Shown piece by piece: positions 9,729 to 18,780 of a stretch of DNA of 47,061 bases. The stretch lies in NCBI GenBank assembly GCA_018058545.1, contig JAGOZU010000016.1, forward strand, positions 1-47,061. The letters run 5' to 3'. The translations under genes were made by a program, and so were the position numbers. Within the stretch, counting starts at the first letter, position 1; every line of letters begins with the position of its first letter. The notes under the pieces were generated by a model. That model was not told where the DNA came from and did not search any database. It worked only from the letters and a program-made list of their open reading frames with translations. Source of the stretch: Promineifilum sp. (GTDB lineage: Bacteria > Chloroflexota > Anaerolineae > Promineifilales > Promineifilaceae).

Positions 9729-10187
9729 ATGAAACTTAATGATCTACGCCCCAACGAGGGCGCAAAGAAATCTCGCAAGCGCGTGGGCCGGGGTATCTCG
9801 GCCGGTCAGGGCAAAACCGCCGGTCGTGGCACCAAGGGTCAGGGCGCGCGCAGCGGTGGCGTCAAGGGCGCTTACTTTGAAGGCGGCCAGCTGCCGTTGG
9901 CGCGTCGTCTGCCTTTCAAGCGCGGATTCACCAATATTCGTCGTGTCGAATATCAGGCCGTTAACCTTCATCGGTTGGCCGAGTTCGATTTTGGCGGGGA
10001 AACGGTGACGCCTGAGCTGATGGCCGCGACTGGGTTGATCAAGAAGGCTTCCGAGCGGGTAGTCGTCCTGGGTGACGGCGAGATCGAGGGAGCGGTCAAT
10101 GTTCAGGCCCATCGCTTTTCGGCCACGGCCAAAGAAAAAATTGAAGCCGCCGGCGGCAAGGCGGAGGTAATTCCATTCAGCGCCTAG
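9729..10187 (+). CDS. rplO: 50S ribosomal protein L15
   Basis: This 152-residue L15 is a late-assembly 50S protein. The ATG at 9729 gives [20 protein letters not shown] and is placed after GAGGT inside rpmD. The glycine/arginine-rich tail [20 protein letters not shown] threads into 23S rRNA in homologues. The C-terminal globular part ends [14 protein letters not shown]. The gene precedes secY. Confidence 0.97.
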   Translation: MKLNDLRPNEGAKKSRKRVGRGISAGQGKTAGRGTKGQGARSGGVKGAYFEGGQLPLARRLPFKRGFTNIRRVEYQAVNLHRLAEFDFGGETVTPELMAATGLIKKASERVVVLGDGEIEGAVNVQAHRFSATAKEKIEAAGGKAEVIPFSA

Positions 10188-10198
10188 TCCTGACAGGC

Positions 10199-10217
10199 CG
10201 GCGATCGCTATTCGCCG
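10199..10217 (+). repeat. Hairpin in the rplO-secY spacer
   Basis: CGGCGA (10199-10204) pairs with TCGCCG (10212-10217) around a seven-base loop. No U-run follows. It lies 31 bases before the secY start and could influence secY translation or mRNA stability, but there is no direct evidence. Confidence 0.4.
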
Positions 10218-10248
10218 ATACTGCTCATGACTTTGTGGGAGACACGTA

Positions 10249-11622
10249 ATGATAGAATCAATGCGCGCAGCCTTCACCTTGCCCGACCTGCGGCGGCGCA
10301 TCCTGTATACCATTGGGATGCTGGTCATCTATCGCCTGTTGGCCAATATTCCGGTTCCCGGACTTGACCTCCAGGCGTGGCTGCTATTTACGTCGCAGCG
10401 GACCGGAAACTCGGTAGTTGACTTTCTTGACCTGTTGTCGGGCGGCGCGGTCAGCAATTTTTCGATCATGGCGATGGGCGTCTATCCATACATCACCGCA
10501 TCAATTATCATCCAATTGCTGACGCCGATTATCCCGCAGCTTGAAGAACTGCAATCGGAAGGCGAAACGGGCCGCAACAAGCTGAATCGATACACCTATT
10601 ACCTGACTGTGCCGCTGGCCTTTCTGCAGGCCATCGGTCAGATTCGTCTCGTCGGTTTCAGTCTGGCCGGCGGCGTCGAGTCGATCATGCCCAACTTCGG
10701 CTTTAGCGCGGACAACTTATTGCCGACCCTGACGACCCTGGTGGCCATGGTCGGCGGCACGATGTTCGCCATCTGGATCGGCGAGCGCATCACCGAGGAA
10801 GGCGTCGGCCAGGGTATCTCGCTGATCATTTTCGGCGGCATCGTGGCCGGTATCCTGCCTTCTTTGGCCCAGATGTTTACGCTCGAGCAAACATCGGCGC
10901 GTGTGTTCTCGATACTCACCTTCTTTATCTACCTGGTCCTGACAGTGCTGGTCATCGTCATTATCCAGGAGGGTGAGCGAAGAATCGCAGTGCAGTATGG
11001 CCGGCGAGTGAGAGGACGCAAGATTTATCAGGGTCAGAGCACCCATGTACCGTTGAAGGTCAATACGGCCGGCATGATCCCGATTATCTTCGCCCAGTCG
11101 ATCCTGACTTTCTTCCCGCTCATCGCCGGACTGTTCATTACCGGCAGCGGTGGGTTCGTTGACCGGATAGCAAGCGGCGTCGCCCAGTTCGGAACGGTGA
11201 CCGATCCGACTGTCGCGCCGTTTGCCTTCACAGCCTACTGGATTCTTTACTTTTTGCTGGTCGTCGCCTTCACGTTCTTTTACACCGACGTCATGATCCG
11301 GCAGCAGAACCTGCCCGAGACGTTGCAGCGCCAGGGCGGTTTCATCCCCGGCATTCGGCCCGGCAAGCGGACGGAGACATACATCATGTCCGTCGTGCGC
11401 CGGATCACGCTGGTTGGCGCGCTGTTTCTGGGCGTCATCGCCATCATGCCCGGCATCATGGCCGTCGTGGCGAAACTGCTGCGGATCGAGGGCCTGGAGC
11501 AAAGCGTGCTGGTCATCAGCGGCTCCGGCTTGATCATCGTCGTGGGCGTCGTTATCGACACCATGCGCCAGCTGGAAGCGCAGTTGCTCATGCGCCATTA
11601 TGAGGGCTTCATCAAGTCATGA
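10249..11622 (+). CDS. secY: Preprotein translocase subunit SecY
   Basis: SecY is the channel subunit of the Sec translocon, with about ten transmembrane helices in 457 residues. The N terminus (FTLPDLRRRILYTIGMLVIY) leads into TM1. The plug region and TM2 signature follow as LLSGGAVSNFSIMAMGVYPY. The cytoplasmic loop RRIAVQYGRRVRGRK and the C-terminal LMRHYEGFIKS are conserved. It is full length. GGGAGA precedes the ATG. Its stop overlaps the adk start by four bases (ATGA). Confidence 0.98.
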   Translation: MIESMRAAFTLPDLRRRILYTIGMLVIYRLLANIPVPGLDLQAWLLFTSQRTGNSVVDFLDLLSGGAVSNFSIMAMGVYPYITASIIIQLLTPIIPQLEELQSEGETGRNKLNRYTYYLTVPLAFLQAIGQIRLVGFSLAGGVESIMPNFGFSADNLLPTLTTLVAMVGGTMFAIWIGERITEEGVGQGISLIIFGGIVAGILPSLAQMFTLEQTSARVFSILTFFIYLVLTVLVIVIIQEGERRIAVQYGRRVRGRKIYQGQSTHVPLKVNTAGMIPIIFAQSILTFFPLIAGLFITGSGGFVDRIASGVAQFGTVTDPTVAPFAFTAYWILYFLLVVAFTFFYTDVMIRQQNLPETLQRQGGFIPGIRPGKRTETYIMSVVRRITLVGALFLGVIAIMPGIMAVVAKLLRIEGLEQSVLVISGSGLIIVVGVVIDTMRQLEAQLLMRHYEGFIKS

Positions 11623-12191
11623 GGTTCATCATCTTGATCGGCCCGCCGGGAGCTGGAAAAGGCACCCAGGCCAAGATGCTGGAACAGTCACTTGGCTTGC
11701 CGCAAGTGTCGACGGGCGACTTGTTTCGTTATAATCTGAAGAATGAGACCGCGTTGGGGAAGTTGGCCCGAAGCTATATGGACAAGGGCGAGCTGGTACC
11801 CGATGAGGTGACGGTGGCGATGGTGAAAGATCGTCTGGCACAGCCGGATGCGGCCGAAGGGGCCATTCTCGATGGCTTCCCGCGCACCCAGGCTCAGGCC
11901 GACGCGCTGGAACTGCTGTTGGGCGAGATCGGTGGCCGAATCAACGTCGTGCCCAACATCGTCGTCGAATATGAAGAATTGATTCAGCGCCTGTTGAAGC
12001 GAGCGCAAATCGAGGGGCGCGCTGACGATTCGGAAGATACAATCCGAACCCGAATGCGCGTCTATGAGGCACAGACGAAGCCGCTGCTGGACTATTACGA
12101 ACAGCGCGGTCTGGTGGTCAATGTGAACGGCGGACAAAGTATCGAGGCCGTTCAGCAGGAGTTGCATCGGGTGATCGAGCAGGCTCCCTGA
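11619..12191 (+). CDS. adk: Adenylate kinase, short form
   Basis: This 190-residue enzyme interconverts ATP + AMP and 2 ADP. The P-loop GPPGAGKGTQAKML (residues 8-21), the AMP-binding QVSTGDLFRYNL and the DGFPRTQAQADAL motif are intact. The LID is short (GRADDSEDTIRTRMRVYE directly after KRAQIE) and lacks the zinc-binding insertion of ~215-residue bacterial forms. It is coupled to secY by a 4-base overlap. After it the usual map and infA are absent. Confidence 0.97.
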   Translation: MRFIILIGPPGAGKGTQAKMLEQSLGLPQVSTGDLFRYNLKNETALGKLARSYMDKGELVPDEVTVAMVKDRLAQPDAAEGAILDGFPRTQAQADALELLLGEIGGRINVVPNIVVEYEELIQRLLKRAQIEGRADDSEDTIRTRMRVYEAQTKPLLDYYEQRGLVVNVNGGQSIEAVQQELHRVIEQAP

Positions 12192-12198
12192 TGGCTAT

Positions 12199-12220
12199 TG
12201 CCCGGGCCGGTGTCCGGGCA
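12199..12220 (+). repeat. Hairpin between adk and rpmJ
   Basis: TGCCCGG (12199-12205) pairs with CCGGGCA (12214-12220) around an eight-base loop, directly before the rpmJ Shine-Dalgarno GGAG. There is no U-run. It occupies the junction where map and infA are usually found. Confidence 0.45.
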
Positions 12221-12233
12221 GGAGAATTGAATC

Positions 12234-12347
12234 ATGAAGGTAACATCATCAATCAAGCGGCGTTGTCCGAAATGCAAAATCGTCAAGCGTAATGGCGTGG
12301 TGCGTGTGATCTGTTCCGATCCGAACCACAAGCAGCGTCAGGGTTAA
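12234..12347 (+). CDS. rpmJ: 50S ribosomal protein L36
   Basis: This tiny 37-residue protein is L36: [20 protein letters not shown], then [17 protein letters not shown]. The zinc ligands C11, C14, C27 and H32 are all present, so it is the zinc-binding type. GGAG lies 9 bases before the ATG. It is followed 12 bases later by rpsM, the normal spc/alpha junction, but preceded directly by adk. Confidence 0.97.
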   Translation: MKVTSSIKRRCPKCKIVKRNGVVRVICSDPNHKQRQG

Positions 12348-12359
12348 GGGAGATAGAGA

Positions 12360-12743
12360 ATGGCTCGTATCGCAGGGGTTGATATTCCGCGCAACAAGCG
12401 CGTTGAGATCAGTCTGACGTACATTTATGGCATTGGCCGGACGTCCAGCCACCAGATTCTCGCGGCGGCCGAAGTGAGTCCGGACACGCGAGTTCGCGAC
12501 TTGTCCGAGGCCGAAGTGACCCGCTTGCGCCAGATCGTCGAGAAGGAATACACGGTCGAAGGCGATCTGCGTCGCGAAGTGGGGATGAACATCAAGCGCC
12601 TGGGCGAGATCGGCAGCTACCGTGGCCTGCGCCATCGGCGGCACTTGCCCGCTCGCGGCCAGCGCACCCGCACCAATTCGCGGACGCGCAAAGGCCCCAA
12701 GAAGACGGTTGCCGGGCGCGGACGTCGCAAGGGCGGCAAATAA
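12360..12743 (+). CDS. rpsM: 30S ribosomal protein S13
   Basis: This 127-residue S13 binds the 30S head and contacts P-site tRNA and the 50S subunit. [20 protein letters not shown] at the start, [10 protein letters not shown] and the basic C-terminal tail [18 protein letters not shown] are typical. GGGAGA precedes the ATG. A strong hairpin lies between it and rpsK. Confidence 0.98.
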   Translation: MARIAGVDIPRNKRVEISLTYIYGIGRTSSHQILAAAEVSPDTRVRDLSEAEVTRLRQIVEKEYTVEGDLRREVGMNIKRLGEIGSYRGLRHRRHLPARGQRTRTNSRTRKGPKKTVAGRGRRKGGK

Positions 12744-12759
12744 TAATTGTTGAGATCTG

Positions 12760-12795
12760 CCGGCATATGGGGCGAATTACCGTCCCATACGCCGG
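12760..12795 (+). promoter_or_regulatory. Long hairpin in the rpsM-rpsK spacer
   Basis: CCGGCATATGGG (12760-12771) pairs with CCCATACGCCGG (12784-12795), with a single A-C mismatch. The stem continues by G-U, C-G and G-C to a six-base loop AATTAC, about 14 pairs in all. No U-run follows, so it is not an intrinsic terminator. It stands 21 bases before rpsK, just upstream of its Shine-Dalgarno, and could be a cis-regulatory element of the alpha operon part (rpsK-rpsD-rpoA-rplQ). Confidence 0.55.
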
Positions 12796-12816
12796 GTAGT
12801 CGGAGCATAAGGAAAG

Positions 12817-13212
12817 ATGGGACGCAGAAGACAAGCACAAACGACGCGCAAGAAAGCCAAAAAGATGGTGCCAAAGGGGCAGGCCCATATCTATGCCGCC
12901 TTTAATAACACCATTGTGACGATAACTGATACCAAGGGTAATACCGTGTCCTGGTCCAGCGCCGGGGCGGCCGGCTTCAAGGGTTCTCGCAAGAGCACGC
13001 CCTATGCCGCTCGCCTGGCCGGTCAGAATGCGGCTCGTGTCGCCGTCGAGAACGGCGTGCAGGAAGTGGACGTCGTCGTCAAAGGGCCTGGCCCGGGTCG
13101 CGAGGCGGCCATTCGTTCGATTCAGGCGAGCGGCATTCGTGTGACCTCGATTCAGGACATCACGCCGGTACCCCACAACGGCTGCCGGCCGCCGAAGAAA
13201 CGTCGTATTTAA
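12817..13212 (+). CDS. rpsK: 30S ribosomal protein S11
   Basis: This 131-residue S11 is a platform protein next to the mRNA exit. [20 protein letters not shown], the [20 protein letters not shown] segment and the end [12 protein letters not shown] are diagnostic. AAGGA precedes the ATG. It lies between rpsM and rpsD. Confidence 0.98.
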   Translation: MGRRRQAQTTRKKAKKMVPKGQAHIYAAFNNTIVTITDTKGNTVSWSSAGAAGFKGSRKSTPYAARLAGQNAARVAVENGVQEVDVVVKGPGPGREAAIRSIQASGIRVTSIQDITPVPHNGCRPPKKRRI

Positions 13213-13280
13213 TCATTCGTGTTGTTGAGAGGGAAGAAGGGTGGCCAAGCCTGTAAACCTCTCCCGACCCTGACCGCTCG

Positions 13281-13295
13281 GCGACAAGATGTCGC
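13281..13295 (+). repeat. Hairpin upstream of rpsD
   Basis: GCGACA (13281-13286) and TGTCGC (13290-13295) pair perfectly around AGA in the 118-bp rpsK-rpsD spacer. S4 represses its own synthesis through leader structures in other bacteria, so a regulatory role is possible but not shown here. Confidence 0.35.
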
Positions 13296-13330
13296 TTGTG
13301 GCGGACGGTACTTAATAGGAGGTACCCAAG

Positions 13331-13969
13331 TTGGCGCGATATACTGGCCCTGTTTGTCGGCTCTGCCGGCGCGAGGGCGAAAAATTATTCCTGAAGGGGT
13401 CTCGTTGTCTGACCCCCAAGTGTTCGGTCGAGCGTCGCGGCTACCCGCCCGGTCAGCATGGGCGCGAGAATCAGTTCCGCCGCGGCCGCGCGTCTGACTA
13501 TCTGTTGCAGTTGCGCGAAAAGCAAAAGGCGCGTCGTATTTACGGCGTCCTGGAGCGTCAGTTTAATCGATATTTTGAGCGTGCGTCGGCTCAGAAGGGC
13601 CTGACAGGCTACAACCTGTTGGCCATCCTGGAGCAGCGCCTCGATAACGTCGTCTACCGGCTGGGTCTGGCCGATTCGCGTCCCCAGGCTCGCCAGCTGG
13701 TTCAGCACGGCCATATCATGCTGAATAATCGCAAGACAAATATCCCATCGGCTCTGGTTTCCACAGGCGATGTCGTGTCCGTTCGGTCGGAGAGTAGCCG
13801 CAATACCTATTTCAAGGATTTGCGCCAGAATCTGGACGACCGTCGCGTTCCACGCTGGTTGGCGGTTGAACCCGCGAACCTGTCCGGTCGTGTGTTGCAC
13901 GTCCCGACTCGCGAGGACATCGACGTTTCGCTCAACGAGCAGTTGATCGTCGAGTACTACTCCCGTTAA
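13331..13969 (+). CDS. rpsD: 30S ribosomal protein S4, zinc-binding type
   Basis: This 212-residue S4 is an early 16S rRNA binder and, in E. coli, the alpha-operon repressor. The start is TTG at 13331, supported by AGGAGG eight bases upstream and the family start (M)[18 protein letters not shown]. Cysteines C9, C12, C26 and C31 form the N-terminal zinc site. The S4 RNA-binding domain follows ([20 protein letters not shown]). Use of TTG is unusual but well supported. Confidence 0.96.
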   Translation: MARYTGPVCRLCRREGEKLFLKGSRCLTPKCSVERRGYPPGQHGRENQFRRGRASDYLLQLREKQKARRIYGVLERQFNRYFERASAQKGLTGYNLLAILEQRLDNVVYRLGLADSRPQARQLVQHGHIMLNNRKTNIPSALVSTGDVVSVRSESSRNTYFKDLRQNLDDRRVPRWLAVEPANLSGRVLHVPTREDIDVSLNEQLIVEYYSR

Positions 13970-14081
13970 CGGCAGTTGCTCATCTTGAAACAATCCGATG
14001 TATGGGAGTCGACGAGCACGATGGGAAGGAATTTATTCATAACTATCCCGCCGGCGGGTTCCCCACAGGGAGGTAATTGCC

Positions 14082-15047
14082 TTGACTATCAATAATCTTG
14101 TCATGCCGAAGGTCGAAGGGACGGCTATGTCGTCTGAATATGGCCGTTTCGCGATAGGTCCGCTGGAGCGAGGCTATGGCACCACGCTGGGCAATGCGCT
14201 GCGGCGTGTCTTGCTGGCGTCGTTGCCCGGCGCGGCCGTCACGTCCGTTCGTGTCACCGATGTGCCGCATGAGTTTTCGGCCATCCCCGGCGTGCGCGAA
14301 GATATGATGCAGTTCATTCTGCATATCAAACAGTTGCGCTTGCAGCTGGTCAATACGGATATCGCCCGCATGCGCCTGGAAGTGCAGGGCGCCGGCCCGG
14401 TCACCGCGGCCGACATTCAGGTTCCGCCGGAAGTTGAGATCATCAACCCCGACCTGTACCTGTTTACGGTCGATTCCGATGATACGTATCTGGAGATCGA
14501 GCTGATGGCCGAGACCGGCCGCGGCTATTCGCCCGCCGAGGAACGCGGCCGCTTGCCCATCGGCGAGTTGCCCGTCGACGCTATCTTCAGCCCGATTCGT
14601 CGGGTGGCCTATGAGGTCGAGAAGACCCGCGTCGGCCAGGCGGCGGACTACGATCGCACAGTCATGGAGATCTGGACCGACGGCACGATCAAGCCCGAGG
14701 AATCTCTCGCCCAGGCCGCGCAGCTCCTGATCCAGCACTTGCGACCGATCGCCGGCGTGAGTGAGGATACGTTCATCTCCGTCGAGGAAGATCGGGAAGA
14801 GGAGACGATTCCCAACGAGATCTACGACACGCCGATCGAGTCGCTTGACCTGAGCGTCCGTGTCTTCAACTCGTTGAAGCGCACGGGTATCACCAAGGTC
14901 GGCGAGATGCTGGAGATGCTGGATCGTGGCGAAGAAACGATGCTGGCCATTCGCAACTTCGGCGATAAATCGCTGGATGAGCTGAAGCAGCAGCTGCGGC
15001 TTAAGGGTTATTTGCCCGAAGAAGATGATGCCAAGCGGTCGGCCTGA
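14082..15047 (+). CDS. rpoA: DNA-directed RNA polymerase alpha subunit
   Basis: This 321-residue alpha subunit nucleates RNA polymerase assembly. The N-terminal dimer domain has [20 protein letters not shown] and LPGAAVTSV. The C-terminal domain (from about residue 245) has [20 protein letters not shown] and [15 protein letters not shown], which bind UP elements and activators. TTG at 14082 is chosen because GGGAGG lies 8 bases before it; ATG at 14103 is an alternative. A CCCGCCGGCGGG palindrome (14047-14058) lies just upstream. Confidence 0.97.
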   Translation: MTINNLVMPKVEGTAMSSEYGRFAIGPLERGYGTTLGNALRRVLLASLPGAAVTSVRVTDVPHEFSAIPGVREDMMQFILHIKQLRLQLVNTDIARMRLEVQGAGPVTAADIQVPPEVEIINPDLYLFTVDSDDTYLEIELMAETGRGYSPAEERGRLPIGELPVDAIFSPIRRVAYEVEKTRVGQAADYDRTVMEIWTDGTIKPEESLAQAAQLLIQHLRPIAGVSEDTFISVEEDREEETIPNEIYDTPIESLDLSVRVFNSLKRTGITKVGEMLEMLDRGEETMLAIRNFGDKSLDELKQQLRLKGYLPEEDDAKRSA

Positions 15048-15076
15048 GCCTCCGATGGCTGTTAGAGGAGTTTACG

Positions 15077-15496
15077 ATGCGTCATAAAGTACATGGCCGC
15101 CGGTTGAATCGTGACACCGGCCATCGCAATGCACTGCGGCGGAACATGATCGCCGACTTGCTGGTATTTGAACAGATCACCACCACCGAAGCCAAGGCGC
15201 GAACCATTCGCCCGGCCGCGGAGAAAATGATCACCTTGGCCAAGCGCGGTCTGGCTGATGGCGAGGCCGCGTCCGCCGTCCATGCCCGCCGTCTGGCGGC
15301 CGCGCGGCTGCCCAACTCGCGGATGTTGGAGGCCGAGGACGGCACCTTTGAAGAGATAGACGTTGTGCGCAAGCTCTTTGACGAGATCGCGCCGCGTTAT
15401 GCCGACCGGCCAGGTGGCTATACCCGCATGGTCAAGATCGGCCGTCGCTCTGGTGACAACGCCGACATGGCCGTGCTGATGCTGGTCGAGGATTAG
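15077..15496 (+). CDS. rplQ: 50S ribosomal protein L17
   Basis: This 139-residue L17 surrounds the tunnel exit. [20 protein letters not shown] and the C-terminal [20 protein letters not shown] are diagnostic. An internal segment (residues ~75-98, [20 protein letters not shown]) makes it a little longer than the minimal L17. AGAGGAG precedes the ATG. It ends the alpha operon block and is followed by truA. Confidence 0.97.
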   Translation: MRHKVHGRRLNRDTGHRNALRRNMIADLLVFEQITTTEAKARTIRPAAEKMITLAKRGLADGEAASAVHARRLAAARLPNSRMLEAEDGTFEEIDVVRKLFDEIAPRYADRPGGYTRMVKIGRRSGDNADMAVLMLVED

Positions 15497-15508
15497 TAAT
15501 CGATACGT

Positions 15509-16291
15509 GTGACGCCTGAGTCGGAGGACAAGCACGGCCACGTCCGCGGAACCTATCGGGCTGTCGTTCAATATGACGGCACTGCGTATTATGGTTTCCA
15601 GCGACAGCGGCGCGGTGTGCCTTCGGTTCAGGCGGAACTTGAACAAGCGCTGACTCGCGTAACAGGCCAATCGGCCCGGGTTAACGGGGCAGGGCGGACA
15701 GACACCGGCGTTCACGCGCTGGGTCAGGTCATAGGCTTTACAATTGAGTGGCCAAACCGGCATGGAGCTGAGGCGCTAATTCGAGCGCTCAACGCCAACT
15801 TGCCGCGAGACATCGCCGTAACGGAACTCGTCGAGACATTTGCGGGTTTTCACCCGCGATTTGACGCCCGACGACGGACGTATGAGTATCACATTCTCAA
15901 CGTCTCGATGCGACAACCGTTGAGCAGGCATCGTGCCTGGCAAGTGGCGCAAATGCTGGATCTGGAATCGATGAACGCGGCGGCCGCCTTGCTGGTCGGA
16001 ACGCACGATTTCGCGACGTTCGGACGGCCGACGGTGGGCGATTCCACCGTGCGTGAGGTGTTTGTCGCGGAATGGCGGCGAGAGGGCGAACGGTTCATCT
16101 TTCGCATTTGCGCCAACGCCTTCCTGCAGCGCATGGTGCGCAGCGTGGTCGGCTCGCTCAAAGAGGTGGGCTGCGGCAAGTGGTCGGTCGACGATTTCAC
16201 GGCGGCGATGACTTCGCGGCAGCGAAGCCGTTCGGCGACAGCCGCGCCGGCTCATGGCCTGTACTTGGTATCAGTAGAATATAACGATTGA
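15509..16291 (+). CDS. truA: tRNA pseudouridine(38-40) synthase TruA
   Basis: TruA makes pseudouridine at positions 38-40 of the anticodon arm. The 260-residue protein contains YDGTAYYGFQRQ, the catalytic-aspartate motif NGAGRTDTGVHALGQ and the closing region FLQRMVRSVVGSLKEVG. GTG at 15509 is taken as start; the conserved part begins ~14 residues later (TYRAVVQYDG), so the exact start is uncertain. It stands 12 bp after rplQ, a common bacterial arrangement with rplM-rpsI next. Confidence 0.95.
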   Translation: MTPESEDKHGHVRGTYRAVVQYDGTAYYGFQRQRRGVPSVQAELEQALTRVTGQSARVNGAGRTDTGVHALGQVIGFTIEWPNRHGAEALIRALNANLPRDIAVTELVETFAGFHPRFDARRRTYEYHILNVSMRQPLSRHRAWQVAQMLDLESMNAAAALLVGTHDFATFGRPTVGDSTVREVFVAEWRREGERFIFRICANAFLQRMVRSVVGSLKEVGCGKWSVDDFTAAMTSRQRSRSATAAPAHGLYLVSVEYND

Positions 16292-16306
16292 AATGGACCT
16301 GATTAT

Positions 16307-16324
16307 CCGGCCACCAGCCGGTGG
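16307..16324 (+). promoter_or_regulatory. Two mutually exclusive hairpins at the rplM ribosome-binding site
   Basis: Stem A pairs CCGGC (16307-16311) with GCCGG (16317-16321). Stem B pairs CCACC (16311-16315) with GGTGG (16320-16324). They share bases and cannot form together. Stem B covers the start of the rplM Shine-Dalgarno region (GGTGGAGAGG), so a switch between them could control rplM-rpsI translation. The pairing is seen, the function is inferred. Confidence 0.35.
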
Positions 16325-16335
16325 AGAGGAATATG

Positions 16336-16764
16336 ATGAAAACTTACGTGACGAAACCGGCAGACATTGAGCGCGCCTGGTACGTTGTGGATGCCGAAGG
16401 GCAAACGCTCGGCCGTCTGGCGTCGGGTATCGCGACGGTTCTTCGCGGCAAGCACAAGCCGATCTACAGTCCTTCGGTGGACTGCGGTGATTTCGTGGTT
16501 GTGATCAATGCCGACAAGATCGCCGTCACCGGCAATCGGATGGACCAGAAGAAGTATTACCGGCACTCGCTCTACATCGGTGGCCTGTCGGAAATTACCC
16601 TGCGCGACCAGTTGCAGAAGCACCCGGAGCGCGTCATCGAGTCGGCCGTGCGCGGCATGTTGCCCAAGAACACGCTTGGCCGCAAAATGTTCAAGAAGTT
16701 GAAGGTGTATGCCGGCAGCGAGCATCCACATGAGGCGCAGCAGCCACAGCCCCTGGAGCTGTAG
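16336..16764 (+). CDS. rplM: 50S ribosomal protein L13
   Basis: This 142-residue L13 is an early 50S assembly protein, the same length as in E. coli. [20 protein letters not shown] and the motif [20 protein letters not shown] are typical. Two adjacent ATGs (16333 and 16336) compete; 16336 is preferred because its distance to GGAGAGG is about six bases. An upstream in-frame GTG at 16321 overlaps that site and is rejected. It forms a pair with rpsI. Confidence 0.96.
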   Translation: MKTYVTKPADIERAWYVVDAEGQTLGRLASGIATVLRGKHKPIYSPSVDCGDFVVVINADKIAVTGNRMDQKKYYRHSLYIGGLSEITLRDQLQKHPERVIESAVRGMLPKNTLGRKMFKKLKVYAGSEHPHEAQQPQPLEL

Positions 16765-16797
16765 TTCACGGATCACAGCCAGGCAAGAGGAATTATT

Positions 16798-17205
16798 ATG
16801 AGTGAATATTTCGAGGGAATCGGCCGCCGTAAAGAGGCATCCGCGCGCGTGCGCATCTACCTTCGGGAAGCGGACGCGGCCGAAGGCCCGTCCTTCATCG
16901 TCAACGACAAGCCGGTCGAAGAGTTCTTCCCGCGCTATGGCGATTTCCAGACCCTTATCGGCCCGCTGGAAGACAGTGAGTTGATGGGCAAAGTCGATGT
17001 GACGGTTCTGGTTCAGGGTGGTGGCATCACCGGCCAAACCAGCGCTGTCCGTCTGGGGCTTGCTCGCGCGCTCGTCAAGTATGACGAGAACCTGCGCACG
17101 CCCTTGCGCGCCGGGGATCATCTGACACGCGACGCTCGCGTGAAGGAACGCAAAAAGCCCGGCCTCAAGCGCGCCCGCAAGGCTCCGACCTATACCAAGC
17201 GTTAA
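16798..17205 (+). CDS. rpsI: 30S ribosomal protein S9
   Basis: This 135-residue S9 has a C-terminal tail that contacts P-site tRNA. FEGIGRRKEASARVRIYL, the segment GQTSAVRLGLARALVKYDEN and the end KKPGLKRARKAPTYTKR are hallmarks, including the terminal lysine-arginine. AGAGGA precedes the ATG. It closes the ribosomal protein cluster. Confidence 0.98.
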   Translation: MSEYFEGIGRRKEASARVRIYLREADAAEGPSFIVNDKPVEEFFPRYGDFQTLIGPLEDSELMGKVDVTVLVQGGGITGQTSAVRLGLARALVKYDENLRTPLRAGDHLTRDARVKERKKPGLKRARKAPTYTKR

Positions 17206-17268
17206 TTCGCGCCTGGTGCAAGGCTCGGCCGGATGGCGACTGTCATCGGGCCGGCCACTCATTGAAAT

Positions 17269-18720
17269 ATGACCATCACGATTGTTGGTCTTGGCCCGGG
17301 AGATGCCGGCCTGATTACCCGTCAGGCTTGGCATCTCCTTTCCGCGGCCGATGAAGTCTATCTCCGAACCGGTCGCCACCCCGCGGCTGCCCAACTGCCC
17401 GCCCATCTCCAATTGCATACCTTCGATGATGTCTACCGCGATTCGGAGGAGTTCGCCGAGGTCTACCGGCGCATCACCGCAGAAATCCTGCGATTGGGGG
17501 CCGAGAAGGACCTTATTTATGCCGTTCCCGGCAGCCCGTACGTGGGTGAGACGACAGTGACTGCCATCGTCGAGGGCGCGGCGACAATCGGAATTCCCGT
17601 TGAGGTCATAGCCGGCTTGAGCTTTGTCGAACCTATGCTGGCCTCGGTGGGCGTCGATGGCCTGGACGGCATCCAATTGTTTGACGCCATCGATCTTGCG
17701 GCGATGTCTTTCCCACCCCTTAACCCGGACGTTCCGGCGCTGCTGGGCCAGGTCTACAGCCGCATGGTGGCCGGGGACCTTAAGCTGTCGCTGATGAGCA
17801 TTTACCCGGCCGAGCATCGGGTCGCTTTGGTTCATGCCGCCGGGGATGTCTCCCGCGATGTCGAGTGGATGCCGCTGTATGAGATAGACCGCAGCGAGCG
17901 CATCGCCCACCTGACGAGCCTGTACATCCCGCCGCTGCCCGTCAAAGCCGGGTTGCCGGCGCTGGCCGAAACCGTCGCTATTTTGCGTAGCCCGGGCGGT
18001 TGTCCCTGGGACCAGGAACAGACGCCCCAGAGCATGCGCGGGGGCTTCCTGGAGGAAGCCTATGAGGTGTTGGCCGCGCTGGACGCCGACGACAGCAAGA
18101 ACCTGTGCGAAGAATTGGGGGATTTGCTCTATCACATCCTTATGCAGACGCAGATGGCAACCGAGGGAGGCGACTTCACCCTATCCGATGTCATCGCCGG
18201 CATCGAGACCAAGCTCAAGCGTCGCCATCCTCATGTCTGGGGCGACTGGCAGGTCAGCAGTTCGGCCGAAGTGTTGCGCAATTGGGAGTTGTTGAAGCAG
18301 CAGGAGAAAGCGGAGCGCCCCAGCCAACCATCTTCATCTGAACTGGACGGGATCCCTGTGAATTTGCCCGCGCTGGCGAGGTCACAGAAGATCCAGACCC
18401 GGACGGCCAGGACGGGTTTCGACTGGCCCGATATCTCCGGTGTCTACGACAAGTTGACCGAAGAGATTCAGGAGTTACGCGAGGCAGCCACGCCGGACGA
18501 GCTACGTCTTGAATTGGGCGATGTTTTATTTGTCGTCGCCAATTTGGGGCTGTGGCTGGGTGTTGAGGCGGAGTCTGCCTTGCGCGAGGCGAACGAGCGT
18601 TTTGGCCGCCGTTTTCGTCTGGTTGAGCGTCTGGCGGCCGATCGCGGCCTTACCCTCAACAAACTGTCCTTTGCCGAGCTTGACCATCTATGGGAGGAAG
18701 CTAAGGCTACCCTTGCGTAA
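17269..18720 (+). CDS. mazG: YabN-type fusion: tetrapyrrole-methylase domain plus MazG NTP pyrophosphohydrolase
   Basis: The 483-residue protein fuses two families. Residues ~1-215 are a SAM-dependent tetrapyrrole-methylase-like domain (ITIVGLGPGDAGLITRQAW, then VPGSPYVGETTV). Two MazG modules follow: ~230-330, with CPWDQEQTPQSMRGGFLEEA and the metal-binding ELGDLLYHILMQ, and ~370-470, with EEIQELREA and ELGDVLFVVANLGL. MazG hydrolyses (d)NTPs to monophosphates and is thought to be house-cleaning. The same fusion occurs as YabN in Bacillus. The methylase substrate is unknown. It begins 63 bp after rpsI. Confidence 0.93.
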   Translation: MTITIVGLGPGDAGLITRQAWHLLSAADEVYLRTGRHPAAAQLPAHLQLHTFDDVYRDSEEFAEVYRRITAEILRLGAEKDLIYAVPGSPYVGETTVTAIVEGAATIGIPVEVIAGLSFVEPMLASVGVDGLDGIQLFDAIDLAAMSFPPLNPDVPALLGQVYSRMVAGDLKLSLMSIYPAEHRVALVHAAGDVSRDVEWMPLYEIDRSERIAHLTSLYIPPLPVKAGLPALAETVAILRSPGGCPWDQEQTPQSMRGGFLEEAYEVLAALDADDSKNLCEELGDLLYHILMQTQMATEGGDFTLSDVIAGIETKLKRRHPHVWGDWQVSSSAEVLRNWELLKQQEKAERPSQPSSSELDGIPVNLPALARSQKIQTRTARTGFDWPDISGVYDKLTEEIQELREAATPDELRLELGDVLFVVANLGLWLGVEAESALREANERFGRRFRLVERLAADRGLTLNKLSFAELDHLWEEAKATLA

Positions 18721-18780
18721 ACGGCCGTTGCTGATAAAGTAGCCGATGAACCTTTCTGATCCAGGTTCTTCTAAACGATT

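Noticed and set aside
14047-14058. CCCGCCGGCGGG palindrome before rpoA as an operator or terminator
   Set aside because: It is a GC palindrome with no U-run and only a four-pair stem if folded. It could be chance in GC-rich DNA.
17227-17256. GGCCGG/CCGGCC inverted repeat after rpsI as a terminator
   Set aside because: The stem is short and imperfect inside, and no T-run follows.
16303-18135. A 610-codon open frame on the - strand
   Set aside because: It lies antisense to rplM, rpsI and mazG, which are certain. It has no recognisable domain and reflects GC-rich codon use.
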